Below are positions 1-13,110 of a stretch of 64,000 nt of DNA, piece after piece; the stretch's first letter is position 1, and the number at the start of each line of letters is the position of its first letter. Made by a program: the position numbers and the translations under genes. The notes below the pieces were generated by a model. The model was not told the origin of the DNA, searched no databases, and saw only the letters and a list, made by a program, of their open reading frames with translations. Source of the DNA: Lutjanus erythropterus (Eukaryota; Chordata; Actinopteri; Lutjaniformes; Lutjanidae); the NCBI GenBank assembly GCA_020091685.1, contig CM034604.1, positions 2,077,828 through 2,141,827 on the forward strand. Reading direction: 5' to 3'.

Positions 1-2011
1 ACCTCTACACAAATATTGTGGTCCAATGAGAACTGTAAAAACATCAGATTCTTAGGGAAATGAAAAGATTAATTTGCATCCTGAAGTGGTCTGTGGGGAA
101 TTATCAGGATTGCAGATGTAAATTTGATGCCTTGGAAACAGTTAAGCTATTCTGGCAGATGTGGAGCTGTACATGTGCATTCTGGATCCAGTAGAACCTG
201 GTTGCAGGATTTAGACCCTGTATGTTGTTAAGGTCTAATTACTGTGAGTATTGAAATGCATTGTGGACTCTAGACATGTGCCTTTAATGTTCTTATGTAC
301 GTTCAAAGGGTGTATTCATTGAATGCAGACGTTGGCTGTGTAAGAGGGTTTGGCTGGGCAGGGCTATCCTCATGTGATTGGGCGGTGATTTACAATCAAT
401 CTTGTACAGGACCCATCACGCCTCTCACTCTGCGGATTCCCTGGGTTGTAAATCAAGCTCCTCCTGGTCACAGACCCCACTCTGAGGAAAATGTCCATCT
501 CAAACATCCAATCAAGTGATTTTATCCCATGGTGAGTCAGAAACTCTGATTTATTGGAGACCACTCAGAGAGCTCCCGGTGGTAAAGAAGGTGAACATTT
601 TCTGCAGTGTTGAACTCAATCTGACGCCCGGCTCTGACATGTAATGACAAACACATCCCTCAGCGTCACTCCCGTCTAATCTGTATTCTAATACTTCAGT
701 AGGAGAATAGGAGGAGGTCAAGGCTGACTTGAAAGCAGGCGCTATGAAATATCGACCCTGATAATGAAATATTCAGATTAAGCATCACTCACATTCGGGC
801 AAATGTGTTCAGGAACATGGGTGCAAAAAACAACAAACATCAGCGAAAAGCATTGTAGGTGTAATCGCTTGCCGCTCACACCCATAACAAATTGACGGCT
901 GTGTACATTTGTGCTTCCTGCGTGGGACATGTGAGAGGAGATTTAATCTGTTCCCCTGGAGCGGTCCCTCCCCTGTGACTGCAGAGGTCAAGGGTGCAAA
1001 TCAGCCACGTTGATCATGAACACATTCCACTCCACATCCAGATCATTTTTCAAACCTGTAGTACACAAACCGCTGTCCTCACAGAGTTTGAGACCAACGC
1101 AAAGACAAGGACATGTAAACACTGCAGACTCAGAAGTCGCCTCTGGAGCAGGACCATAATGCAATATTTGCTGTAATAATTGCCTGAGCAGCAGTGTGTT
1201 ACCCTCAAAAGATGAAGTAATAACAGTCAATCAAAGGTCCACAAATACGCAGCCTTGTTTGCCACGCACCCAGCCTCTTGTTTGAACCCGTCTGGAACAT
1301 TTCCAGGTTATTCTTTCTGCTGACTGAGAAATGATTGTTTTTTTCTCACAGGAACTGAGGCGTTCCCTCTGCTTCTGCAGCTGTGACTTTGTGCCACAGT
1401 GTATTCATTCCACACGCTGCTCATGTTAACGAGAGAATATGTGTCGCTTTATCCATACAAGGTCATACAAAACTCATTAAGAGTTGTTACAATGCCACTG
1501 TGCTTATACTGTGTGTATCTACATATACTGTATGTTGAGCCCAAATCTAGAATCCACCATTAGTTGCTGAGGTTGTGTTTGGTGTGATGTGTTGTGTATG
1601 CCTCATTAGTTGTGGGGTCTCACCCTGTTTTCACACCAAACTTGCAACGTGGTGCAAATGTCACACTGAGTTGTAAGGCCATTATTGGGAAGAATACAGC
1701 TGCCCTCCCCTGAGTCAACTGTATTACCAGACAACAACACTGAGGCAAATCAACACTTAGCTGGGCAACTAAAACACTCGATTAGGGCGAGGCGACTGAA
1801 AACTTGGGTAATGTTAAGGTTAGGCACAGGGCTGTGATGGTATGGATTTTTTTCTTTCCTGGGGGATGGCGGTTTACTGCAACACCCCATAAAATTCATT
1901 ATGTTTTATCTGAACTCACTGAAGGATGTTGTTGTAAGAGTACCGTGGCTCATCTCAAACTCATGGTGAGACTGACCTTTCAAAATAAAATCTGCGATGA
2001 TGACAGTAATA
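1..2011. other. Noncoding, nothing recognised
   Basis: Mixed-composition DNA without a convincing open frame, exon pair or repeat. Only short frames of under 90 codons are present. Confidence 0.6.
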
Positions 2012-2190
2012 GGGCTGCAACTAACCATTATTTTTGTCATAGATTAATCTCTTGATTAGTTTTCTAAATTAAAATGGTGAAAATGTGAGTACAGAGACCA
2101 GAAAATAATCACATTTGAGAATCTGAAAACAGAGAATTTGGACATTTTTTAAATAAAAAAAATGGCTCATAACAATTAATCAAGATCAAG
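2012..2190 (+). repeat. Dispersed fish repeat (AGGGCTGCAACTAAC type)
   Basis: It begins AGGGCTGCAACTAACCATTA and continues with TAGATTAATC, ACCAGAAAATAATCACATTT and ATGGCTCATAACAATTAATC, a layout common in teleosts. A reverse relative is at 52.63-52.93 kb. Confidence 0.65.
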
Positions 2191-2889
2191 CCACAAGCCA
2201 AAATGCATGAGAATGAAGCTCTTCTATGTATTTTAAGTGTTGTTGTCACTCCCTGAGCCTTTTCCCCTCTCCATGCACCTTAGAAGTAGGTGAATTTGTG
2301 TTAGAAACCTCAGCTCTGCTTCTACGGCCCTCAGGGTTTTTGTCAAGATCAATAATTGATTGTTGACTTTTACTTCTATTTCCAGGGATCAGAACCTCAA
2401 TACAACCCCTACATGGGTTACTTTTCTACATCATACAGCAAAAGATCATGGTCACAACTAATAACAAGCATGTCCACTACAGGACATTAAGTAAGATGTT
2501 TTACATGCCCATCCACCAGCCTGATCTCCACACCCTCAGGATCAACCTTGCCACATACAGTATAGGGCACACTACAGGACTTCTTACACTGGCACTGAAG
2601 GGTTGGATGTAAGGAGTAGGGTGCTAAATTGTGTAGTATGGATGTAATACCTCAGGATACTTGGCTGCCTGAAGAATTGTCAGAACCATAGTGGTATGCA
2701 CTGACCAGACTTTCTGCGAGGTTTTGCAGCTGAAGTTCAATCTCCACGAGAAGCTTCCAAAGGTACCATAAGGGGACAGAGTCAACTTTCCTGTAGATAC
2801 AAATGGTGTGGAAGTGTATTTGTGTGTCTCAGAATTCCCACAGTTACATAATGATACCATGCAAACAAATCAGTCATACAAATCAGGTC

Positions 2890-3175
2890 TTACAGGCGTC
2901 CAGTGTGTAGGATTTAGGAGGATCTATTGGCAGAATATAGCAGAAGTGGAATATAATGTTCTCATTAGTGTATAATTACCTGGAAATATGAGTTGTTGTA
3001 TTTTGTTACCTAAGAATGAGCCCTTTATACCTAAAGAGAGCACAAATCTTCATCGGCCATGTTTCTACAGAAGTCCAGAACAGACAAACCAAACACTGGT
3101 TCTAGATGCAGTTTGTCAAGGGGAGCGTGAGGTGAGGTGCTGCTAGATGCCACTAAATCCTACACACTGGTCTTT
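2890..3175. mobile_element. MITE, about 285 bp, TTAA-type family
   Basis: The ends are inverted copies: CCAGTGTGTAGGATTTAG at the left and its complement CTAAATCCTACACACTGG at the right. The inside is related to elements at 27.36 kb (reverse) and 8.57 kb. TTAA flanks, clear in those relatives, are decayed here. No coding capacity, so non-autonomous. Confidence 0.8.
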
Positions 3176-6100
3176 TCTGTATGGAATACATTTCTCTATC
3201 AAAAGCATTATGTGAAGTTGACATAACCTGAACATGCATGTGTGAATATGTCCTGTGTATGCACCCAGTGTACCTTAAACAGACCCACATGTCTATCTTC
3301 TGTTCATGTCAGTTTGTTTAACAGGATGAAGTGTTTCTTTCCATTTTCCAAATACAAATTCTTGCAGAAAGAAGAGGATTGTGTGCATATTTTATGGATT
3401 TATAAGCAATGTAAAATCAACACGAATGCTTTAATTTATACTTTGAGACTCTTTGTTCCAGTCAGGCAGTTTGTTTTGCCCCAACAAGCTGCTCTCCAGA
3501 GGAGGCAGCCTGTAAAATATGGTCAGCACAGTGTTGACATTATTACAGAATGGCCACAAAAAAGCGATTTATGGAACCATTATTCAATTAAGCATATTTT
3601 GAAATGAAGCCAGGTCCATTCAACCTGCTGCGATGGGTCGACTTGCCTCTTGGTTCTCGGCTCCCTGGTTTGTGTAACACTGGTTTTCTGCAAGGGCAGC
3701 ATGAATTATACTACAACTGCACTGTAATTCATCAGAGATGGGACACGTTTTTCCATTCACTCACCATCCAAATGGAAAATCCATACACTTTTAACTGCTA
3801 TTCGTGTAAAATTCTCTTTGTCAGACAAGGTCATATGCAATAAAGTCTGGTCTGAGATGACATTTGAATGATTAAATGTGTTCAATACTTTATACACAAA
3901 GGAAAAAAGCCTCAATAGCACAATTGTCCAGCCAAACTCCAGCTGAAGAGCTTTGATCATGAAACCTTGAACAGCAAAGATTTAAGACTCCACACACAAC
4001 ATGAGCTAGTTAGTAATTTCAAAATGATATAATTCCTCGGAACGCTGCTGTCAGTCTTCCCAGTCGCTCACCCCCTCTGAAGAACACAGTACAGTAGAAC
4101 CAGCTGTTGAGTCGACTGACCAGAGGCCACTGCAGTTTCCTAGTCACTGGGGCATAATCAACACACACACAGCTGTTCCTGGTTATAACCCCTCGGTCTC
4201 TGAACAAACATTAACCCTGTTTTATGGCATGACTCATATAAGGAACTGAAGAGTTTCCTTCCAAATTGATGTGTCCTTCATTTGAAAATACTGGATACCA
4301 CCTGTGGTCACACAGTAAACAGTTACGGCTCACTGTGGGAGCAGCTGACCTCAATCCTTATTTTAGATATATTTAATGTTAAAACAATAATTTGACGTGG
4401 AAAATATGCTTGACTATATTGACTTTCTTGCTGGGAGCTGGATGACCAGATGGAAATGACTCTCTTTATTAACCATAGACTATAAACATGCCTTTGAAGC
4501 CTTGACTTTAGCATGTTAGCCGTCACCATCTTGGTGTTTTGGAGCCAGAGGTGATCGTATTTACCCGAGAGTTTGGAGCTGGGGAGGAGTGACTGATATT
4601 GACCTGATCATTTGAATCAGGCAAGTTGGAACAGGAAAACATCTAAAGCATGCAGGGCAGTGGGCCCTGAGGACCAGGATTGCGAAATGCTGCGCTAAGT
4701 TATTAGCTAACTCTAGCATTAGCTAGCTTGGTTAGGAATGTGCATCTGTAATTCTCCATAATTATCTGTGATATTAATTAGATGCTAATTTTGGGTTGTG
4801 AAAAACAAGCTTAAATGAAAATGTATTTACTGAAAAAAAAACAAATACATGTCTTTTAGTATGAATGAGACATTTGTAGTCGACCGAAGTGTTACAATAC
4901 ACTGTGTAAGAGTCACAGGACAACACCCACATTCACAGCTATGCACATGAGTCACATCTCTATCCTGACAGGTTGTCACAGTTGTGACTTGTTAATCACA
5001 AGGTATCCACGCAGAGGCATAGTCTGCTTTATTGTCTAATTTACTCTAAACAGTGATTTACAAAATAAAAATCATGCTGTACTGAAGACTTGGAATTACT
5101 TTGTAAAAAAAAAAAAGTTTAGAAAACTTTCAATTTCAAGGCAGCTTTCTTCAATAGATTTTTCAGCCCAACTCACACACTTTAAAAAGTTTCATGTTTT
5201 ATTCAGATCAGTTACTTTTCTTCTTTGGATAAACTTTAATTTTGAGTTTTAAACACCCCCAAAATGGTCAACAATTATTTGATTTTCAATTGAAACTTTT
5301 ACTTTTCAACCAGCCAAATAATGACAAATCAGTTTCACAGCTCACTGTGAACAACTTTTGGAATACAACTTTTGGGGGCTTTCCTCAATTCAAAGATTCA
5401 TGTTTATGTAAGAACAGAAAAGTAGATTATCATAACAAAAGATTTAGCTAACTTTGTTTAGTTTATTTCAAAACTCAAGAGGTTAAATTTTCAATTTTTA
5501 AACTCAAAAACCAAGTAAAGGCAGTTGCAGTTGAGTTTTATCAGCTTTTTTCCAGTGTAGTGGTTGAAACAATTCAGTCATTAACAGGAAACTGTTTATT
5601 GAAGAAATAAATTAAGTGACAGTTAGGTAGACCTTGAGTCCTGTGCCTGTGGGTTGGGTTGGGCCTTATTTCTCAAATATTTCATGGGTTTAGGTTTGGG
5701 CATTATTATTATTATTATTAGTCATAGTAGTAGTATTAATTTCTTTTCTCAGTTTTTTTTGCCAAGTTCCCCCTCATGTATTGTCCCTGTCTCTACCAGC
5801 TCTTACTGTTTGGTACATACAGAGACGCTTATTAAGAAAAATGTCAGGCTACAATCAGGTTTGGGCTGAAATATGCTAATAAGGGACAGGTTCGGTCAGT
5901 TTTGGACAGAATTTTGTCGGGCTTGGGCCTTGTCAGGCTCAACATTTCAAGCTTGATTAAAGTTCTAGAATTGGGCTCATTTTCTCATAGGCTTACATAA
6001 AATCTGACTACTGTTTGCAACCAGAGGAGCCGTCCTCTGGTGGCCATTACACAGAATGCATTTTTAAGCCACCTCTGCATTCACTTCACTTTTCAGACCT

Positions 6101-6539
6101 GAAGGTTACGTCCACTTCTTTTACAGAGTCTATGATATGAAACTACTGCTGACAGTTGGCTAACTTAGCTTAGCATAAAGATTGAAAAAAGGAGGAAACA
6201 TTTTGTCTGGTTTTGTCCAAAGTTCACGTCTAACTCTTGAAAAGAAAAAAGTAAAATATCAAACAATTGCTTTAATCTTGAAATTATAACTTTTTTTTTT
6301 TTTTTTTGCATTTTTGACTCTTAAGTGGAAATAAAGTGATTTACTCAGTAATTTTCTGCTGTATATTCACATGGTTTATGTATATATTTATATATTCCAG
6401 TATTCCATACTCTATAAAGTTTAAGATTATGTCATCTTTCCCTGAAGTCTATGGACTAATCTTTCCTGAATTATGTATCACATTGTGAGGACATGCTGCT
6501 ACAGCTTTCACAACCAACTGTGACTGTGACAACACCTGA
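3176..6539. other. Noncoding, AT-rich; some dispersed repeat words
   Basis: The longest frame (3242-3607) has no family signature. 5140-5555 is AT-rich and MITE-like. 6160-6250 is a forward piece of the TTAGCTTAGCATAAAG repeat. 6290-6307 is a T-run. Otherwise nothing recognised. Confidence 0.55.
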
Positions 6540-7000
6540 CTCTATAATGCTGTGGCTGAGGAGGGTGAAATGGCATTACTGTGGTATGAACCATGGACAA
6601 TCACCACCATGCTGCCTGCACTGGAGATTAGATGGTATGAAGGACTCCTGCTCCACCAATTAATGTGCTCAGTGGCGCCGTAATAAGATTACTTTACAAG
6701 TATGCGCAGACACACTGGATCCTTGTATGACTCCTGGCAGGAAGTGTGAGGTTGTTATCCTGAGCTGAGGTGCAGAGAGCAGAGGACAGGGACAGTGGTG
6801 ATTAGCCCAGATTTAATGCCGTACCCTCAATGTCCACATCTGAGCGCTAATCACCCCGCCAGGGGCAAGGCAAAGGGAGGACAAGCTGCTTGGCGAATCG
6901 CACCCGACGAGCGCTGGTGCTTCACAGAGAGGAAGAGTAGGAGGCAACAACTGTAATCAGTCAGGGCCCCTGTGGAATAGATGATGGTGCAGCTGGGCTC
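6540..7000. promoter_or_regulatory. Possible conserved noncoding block with inverted homeodomain sites
   Basis: Complex, repeat-free sequence with no gene. GGTGATTAGC (6797-6806) and GCTAATCACC (6846-6855) form a perfect 10-bp inverted repeat 39 bases apart, each holding a TAATC/GATTA homeodomain core. Confidence 0.35.
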
Positions 7001-7439
7001 AGGCTTTGTAAGCTGTGCTGTTGTGTAACAGGGACAATAAAGAGATGCGGTCTATTTTAGAAATACTTTGAATCACAGTCATTACAGTCGGATAAAGACA
7101 CACAGCAGGCTCAGCCTTAAAAGAACAATACAAAAGTACAGTATGAAGCCCTTTTAGTGGCTACTGGAGGAGGCTATTTTCATGACATTTTATGAAAAGA
7201 TGGGTAGGACCAACAACATAATGATCTTTATATGGACAATAGGTCAAATTGAATGTTTAATATAAGAAGTGTCACTTGTGATGATGAAGCCTCTAAATAT
7301 TATCATCGAGCTGCAGTTCCCCTCAGCTCTGTTGTGTTTTTAGACATTTCAGCTCATCATTGTTGTTTTTAACCTTCAAATTTACTGTTTAGTTGAACCT
7401 TGTTACTCTCACCGAGGCAGAATGCAGCTGTTTTTGGCA

Positions 7440-7660
7440 GTTAGCTACTCGATGCTGAACATTTCACTCCACTGCTACACCAATGACACGCAGCTGTTTC
7501 TCCCAGTAAAGACATCCGACATTTCAAACCTCTCCAGCCTAGCAGATACTAATAAATAGATGTGATTGCTTTAAATTTAAGTCTGATAAAGATGAGATCC
7601 TCATTTTTGGCCCTTTAGGATCTTTGGATCCTAGCATCCAGTCCTCTCTTGGTCTTAGTG
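7440..7660 (+). mobile_element. L2-type LINE remnant, reverse transcriptase piece
   Basis: One frame reads HCYTNDTQLFLPVKTSDISN, then LSSLAD. This corresponds to the YADD catalytic segment and what follows in L2-clade reverse transcriptases (usual form CYADDTQLY). Here YADD has become YTND. The downstream EILIFGPLGS piece also fits L2, in a shifted frame. Decayed. Confidence 0.75.
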
Positions 7661-7900
7661 TTTTTTTGTTTTTTTTTTAACACACACTTAACACACATTC
7701 AGTCCTGTTATCACCTGATGAATATTTATTGCTAGGATACAATCAATGATAACTTTTAATGACACTCAATCCTTTATTCATGTTTTTTTTTCTCCTCATG
7801 GTTAGACTATCATAATGGTCATTTAATGGGTATTAAATTAGAAATCAATTCATAGACTCAAAATGCAACAACAAGGCTGCAAACAAAAAACAAAAAACTC

Positions 7901-8002
7901 TTACTACTACTACTACTACTACTCAGTATTATTATTATTATTTTTATTTATTTATTTATTTATTTTTTGTGTGTGTGTTTTTTTTGTTTGTTTGTTTTTT
8001 TT
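7901..8002 (+). repeat. Compound microsatellite (ACT)n, (ATT)n, (TTTA)n, (TG)n, (TTTG)n
   Basis: Five short simple-repeat tracts in a row, within the interrupted L2 remnant. Confidence 0.95.
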
Positions 8003-8564
8003 AACCCGGCATGAACTTGCCCCAGAATACATCAGACTAGCAAAACATCATCCCAAATTGGCAAGACCACGGCTCCTTCTGGGGGAAAACTCACAGTTTT
8101 TGTTATAATGGGAGAAATGGAGAATGCTGAAAAGCTGCTGTGTAGCAGCTTGTGAAACAAATAAACATACAAATCCATCACGACCTCTGGTTCTGCATCC
8201 TTACCGGACAGGAAAGGATCCCAAAAGGAGAGCAGTAAGAATTAATGAGCATCCAGAGAACACTGATTGTTACTACTGATGGGAAGCTAACGTTAGCCTG
8301 AGTGTGAGGCTGCTGGAGTTCTGTACAGCAGTGTCATCTCTGACTAAATCTAAGTCTAGCTTAAATCAACAGTTGTCTGTTGTTAGCTTTTATTATTTAC
8401 AGACAGCATTAAGCCTCGGCTCACTGATAATCTTGGAGTAGACTCAAGACTGAAGGAGGATGACAGCTGACTGATTAACCTTCATTTATTAAGATCTCAC
8501 CAATGCTCAGGTTCAGACAGGGCACAGAATAATTCTTAGATACGTCTATACAATAAAGGTTTGT

Positions 8565-9215
8565 TTAAAGGACCAGTGTGTAATAATTACAGGAATTTTT
8601 GTACATAAATGAGATATATTATACATAAGTATGTTATTTATTATTATCAATCAACCTAAACTCATAATCTATATGTTCCCGTTACTTTAGAAATAGCCAT
8701 TTATAGTTACATACTGTCGGGTCGACTTACAGAGATCATCATCCGCGCTGTCTACGGCAGCGCAGAGCGGACAAACTGCACTAACAGTGAGTCTTGGGAA
8801 GCCCATGGCGACCTTACGTAGACGCCGCAGCGTAAACACAGAAGTAGACGGGGAGGATAGACGCGGGTGATTGCTGGCAGACCATTTAGCGTTGTGAACC
8901 TTGACTGGCAGAGTTTTGACAAATGGAGGATCATACATACACTGTACCAGAACAAAAAGCAGCGGACAGTGAATCCTCGTCATCCAAGAAGCGGAGACGC
9001 GAAGAAAGTAAACGCAAGCATGACAGGAAACAGCAGGTAATTCATCCTACACACATAATTGTAGTTTGTTATGAGATAGCTTTCGCTCGCCATTTTGTCC
9101 GCTGATGGCCACTGTACTCTTGGTGAGAGAGGGGCGGTGTCGGGGTAAATCCTCTTAGTTGCAATCTAAGGTTTGAACGCTAGATGCCACTGGAAATCAC
9201 ACACTTCTCCTTTAA
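8565..9215. mobile_element. TTAA-flanked element, 643 bp, with small basic ORF
   Basis: TTAA occurs at both ends (8565-8568 and 9212-9215). Just inside are inverted ends AGGACCAGTGTGTA and, on the complement of the right end, AGGAGAAGTGTGTG. TTAA duplication is typical of piggyBac and Kolobok superfamilies. The interior is more GC- and CpG-rich than its surroundings and holds an ORF (8923-9105) starting MEDHTYTVPEQKAAD and rich in Ser, Lys and Arg (KKRRREESKRKHDRKQQ), with a possible splice donor CAG|GTAATT inside it. It lies between two parts of an L2 remnant. Confidence 0.72.
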
Positions 9216-9234
9216 CTCCACTGCGTTGTTGTGT

Positions 9235-9573
9235 ATGGGATCAGATCCTCAGGCAGGAAGCTGCTGACTCTTCCCATCTTATGCTTAAAGACTAAAAGGG
9301 GCTAAGTGTTTGCTGACTGCTGGTTTGTTGGCTCCTTGACTATGAATCGACCTGCCTGAGAACTCCAGCTGGCTACATCAGTAATTTTTTTAATATGACT
9401 TCTGAGGACTTACTTCTGTTGAGAAACTTTATTTCAATTTTTAGTAATTCCTAACTGACTCTTCAGTCTCACTGTACTTTTATTCTTGATGTGGCACTTA
9501 TGTCTTGCACTGCTCTGTGTTGTTTTATGTTTGTAAAACTGGTGCTAGAAAAATAAACTCAAGAAACTCAAGA
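9235..9573 (+). mobile_element. L2-type LINE remnant, ORF end and 3' tail
   Basis: Broken frames give ADSSHLMLKTKRG near 9265-9300 and LLRTYF near 9400, the usual end of the L2 ORF2 protein (LKTKGDRAF ... FKSLLKTYLF). It ends in GGTGCTAGAAAAATAAACTC, similar to L2 3' ends. With the piece at 7.4-7.7 kb it forms one same-strand remnant, now separated by microsatellites and the TTAA-flanked element. A possible third piece, ELAPEYI, is at about 8010-8035. Confidence 0.65.
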
Positions 9574-12004
9574 TGTCACTGCTGTGTTTGCCACCACACA
9601 ACTAGAAAAGCCAGTGATATCAGCTTTAAGGAGTGGTCAGTTTAAATGTGAAGTTGTTGTTGTGTGCAGCACAGTTACTTTTCACAGTTCAGTATTATGG
9701 CCGTCTTAAAGGATTCTTGGCAGGAAACCGTCCCATCCACCCCCTGCCTTCTCCTTCATAGTGTCCTTCCACAGACTTTCTTGTACAGTAAGTGGCAGTT
9801 GGTGCAGCACCCCCATCGCAGCAGTGAGCAGGAGTGCTAATGCCAGGACCCCACATGAATAATGGGAACCCTGTGCAGTGGCCCAGCTGCTCCTGTCAGG
9901 CCCCAGTGCAGCCAAAGCCAAACAGCAGGCCCCTCACACTCTGCTCTGATAACACGCTCTGTCATCGTCCAGCCACACAGGAACGAGGCCAATCACAACT
10001 GACCGCAGCATGTGGCGATATCTCAGACCCCTGCCCATCTGCTTCCTGGCCGGACTGACCTTGGAGGTCACTCAGACAACAGAGGTAAAACCAAGGATGA
10101 GACCGGTGGCTTTGAGTAGATGACCTCTGAGTGAATTATGGACCTCAGCTTAGTCTTGTGTGGGACACTTGGACTTTGTAGCTGAACTCTTTTGAGAACC
10201 TGGTCTCAATTACAAGGTTTAAACACAAAAAATGCATAGCATGTGCACCAGACAGTTGCTAGCTAACTGAAGTTTGGTTTATCAGGACTTTTTTTGGTTT
10301 TGTTGAAAACAGCTGCCTGCTGCAGCTGCAAACTGCTGGATGAAAGTGTTGGAATTGTGCCAAACAGGAATGGTATGGACTATAAAATGAAAACAATGAG
10401 CTGAAAGACAAAAAAAAGTCCCAGAGCTGAGGCAAATTGCGGAGTTTGTCATTAATTCTTTGTTGGTTTTTCACTACCATGCTTGAGGAGCGATGGAGCA
10501 TGCAAGAGGATGATGTAATCAGGGTACCAAAAAGAGTCAACTGTAATCTATTACAGTTCCAGAAAAAAAAAGACGTAATCAGATTACGGATACATTTAGC
10601 AAAAATGGGGATTATTAGCAGGATTAAAATTTTATAATACATTTTGAAATAAAGAACTACCATGTGCAGTGTGCACACATTAGGCTACAACACTTCATGA
10701 CAGACAGACAGACAGACATGATATACAGTGCAACACTTAATGTTAGCTATCCAGACCAACTGGAAATGTTCACTAGACCAAGTGCTAATTTTAGCTATAC
10801 AGCCCAACCACTAACCCTAGCTACACAGAATTGCAGTAAGCTAGCTTACTTGTCAATACTACTACTACTACTACTACAGCTACTGGAAAAGATTTTAGGA
10901 CCTCAGATGGTGATGCTGTTGACCAAGATGGTGGGTGGATATAAAGACGTCACAAACTAAGTTTATGGCAGTTTACTTGAAGTTTGAGTGAAAGTTGTGA
11001 TTAGCATTATTTACAAACTACCTCTAAATGTGCAGAATTACTGCTGTTAATCTAGACATGCATTCACACTGAACAAAGGGAAGCTAGCTGGGCAAATAAT
11101 TAATAAAACCAACACCAAAATTAAAACATTTGGCATATTTAGTGAGGTCATCTAAAAGTAATGGAAAGTAATCTACGTACTTAAATATTGTGATAATTGG
11201 TTTATGGGTCTCAAATTTTTTTAACAAGTGATTAGCATTAGAATACAGTTTTATAGTAATCCTCCCAAGCCTGGTCACCACAAGTGACAAATTTTACATA
11301 ATATAAAATGATTTGATCCATAACTAATGCAAAATATAGACGAGTGCAGCTTTCAGTAGACAACCAATGACTTTATTAACTCTTTAGGGGAGAATTCAGT
11401 AACCTGTGGAGACACATTATCTTTAGCTAAAACTTTCCCACTTAAACATTTGAAATAAAATGTCCCATTCAGATAACTGTAACTTACTACAGGTAATGCA
11501 TTTGGAACATAATGCTAACATTTGGGTCTAATAATAACCCCCCAAAATATATATGTGGCTATTTAAACCCTTTGTTTCCACTGTATGTCACACAATCTGA
11601 TGGTGACATCATGCAAATACAAACTTACATACCCTATGTAAACTATATGCCTGTGGTGATATTTATAGAAGCAAAGACAGACAGAAGAAGCAATGTAGCC
11701 ACATGGGCAGACAAAGGACAGCGATTGACCTGCTGTGATAAAAGTGCCACGAGCTGTCAGTGTGTGAACGGCACGGACTGACAGAAACTGTCTTCGCTTC
11801 GTGACTCCGGGGCTATCGCAGCAGTGTGCACATCAACAAGCCATCAAGCTTCAGTTCAAACCCATGTTGAGAGAAAATGACAAAATATTGTCCATCATGC
11901 TACGGGCCAGGGCACATGATGGAGAGCATGAGTCACAGAGGGCGTTTCTAGCTTGTCAAACCCATATTTATAATACTTTTGTGTGATTACAGATGCTTTC
12001 ATAT
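9574..12004. other. Noncoding; complex block then repeat-like DNA
   Basis: 9690-10080 is complex and repeat-free, with no splice-bounded frame; it could be conserved noncoding DNA. 10540-10640 and 11140-11275 carry GTAATC/ATTAC words typical of a fish repeat (AATCAGATTACGG). No gene. Confidence 0.5.
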
Positions 12005-12958
12005 TATAAACCCTAATCTCAAAAAAGTTGGGATGCTGTAAAAAGAAAAAGTAAATAAAAACTGAATGCAATGATTTGCAAATCCTTTCTGACTTATTCA
12101 CTTGAATACAGTACAAAGACAGAATATTTAATCTTCAAACTGATAGTTGTTTTTTGTAAATATACACTCATTCTGAATTTGATGCCAGTTCCAAAAATGC
12201 TGGGACAGGAGCAACAGAAGACTAGGAAAGTTGTGGAATTACTAAAAAACACATTTGTAACATTCCTTAGGTGAATAGGTAAGAGGTGACAGTATCATGA
12301 TTGGGTGTTAAAGGGGCATCTTGTGAGGTTCACAACTGCATATAGTCCAACAGTCTAAGAAAAAATGTTTCTCAACTACAAGGAATTTCAGTATTTCTGC
12401 AGTCCATAATATTATTGAAAGATTCAGAGAATCCAGAGAAATCTCTGCACATAAGGTGCAAGGCTGAAAACCAACACTGAATGTCTGTGACCTTTGACCC
12501 CTTAGTCAGCACTGCATTGAAAATTGCATTAAAAACCCACATCATTGTATAAAGGATACTACATGGGCTCAGAAACAGAAACACTGCAGACTTTTCTGGA
12601 CCTGAGCTCATCTGAGATGGACTGACGCAAAGTGGAAAAGTGTGCTGTGGTCTGATGAGTCCACATTTCTGATTGTTCTCACAAATCATGGACAGTGTGT
12701 CCTCTGGGCTAAAGAGAAAAAGGACCATCTAGACTGTTACCAGTGCAAGTTCAAAAGCCAGCATCGTAGATGATATGGGTGTGTTAGTGTCCTGTCACAT
12801 TATTATCATGATTAATGCTGAAAGGTACACACAGGTTTTTGGAGCGACATATGCTGCTATCCAGACGATGTCTTTTTCACGATACTGAGACACATTCTGC
12901 ACATGTTCCAACAGCGTGTCTTCGTAGTAAAAGAGTTCAGGTACTAGACTGACCTTCC
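12005..12958 (+). mobile_element. Tc1-like DNA transposon remnant (5' part)
   Basis: The left end reads like the terminal inverted repeat of a common fish Tc1-like family (core CAAAAAAGTTGGGA), followed by its noncoding leader and a decayed transposase region. Recognisable pieces are the helix-turn-helix region near 12380-12560 and the first catalytic-aspartate segment WSDESTF at about 12650-12680, followed by the VLWAKEKKDH region. About 100 bases between these look deleted compared with the family. The right third, including the distal catalytic residues and right repeat, is absent: at about 12958 the sequence passes straight into another dispersed repeat. The reading frame is broken in several places. 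Confidence 0.85.
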
Positions 12959-13110
12959 TCTGACTTTTCCTCAAGTACTACCATGAGGTTAACATTCTGA
13001 CAACTACTGGATGGATTCCAATGAAATCCATTACAAGTATTCATGGTGTACAGAGGATGAATCCCTCTGAGGCTTGGGTGTGTACTGGTATACATGGTAC
13101 ACATAGCTTT
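12959..13110 (+). repeat. Dispersed repeat joined to the Tc1 remnant
   Basis: CTGACTTTTCCTC, CCATGAGGTTAACATT, CAACTACTGGATGGATTCCA and CAGAGGATGAATCC occur in the same order in a frequent fish repeat. A reverse copy is at 58.86-59.06 kb. Confidence 0.6.

Noticed and set aside
10259-10678. 139-codon minus-strand frame
   Set aside because: Covers T-rich sequence and part of a dispersed repeat; no protein family is recognisable.
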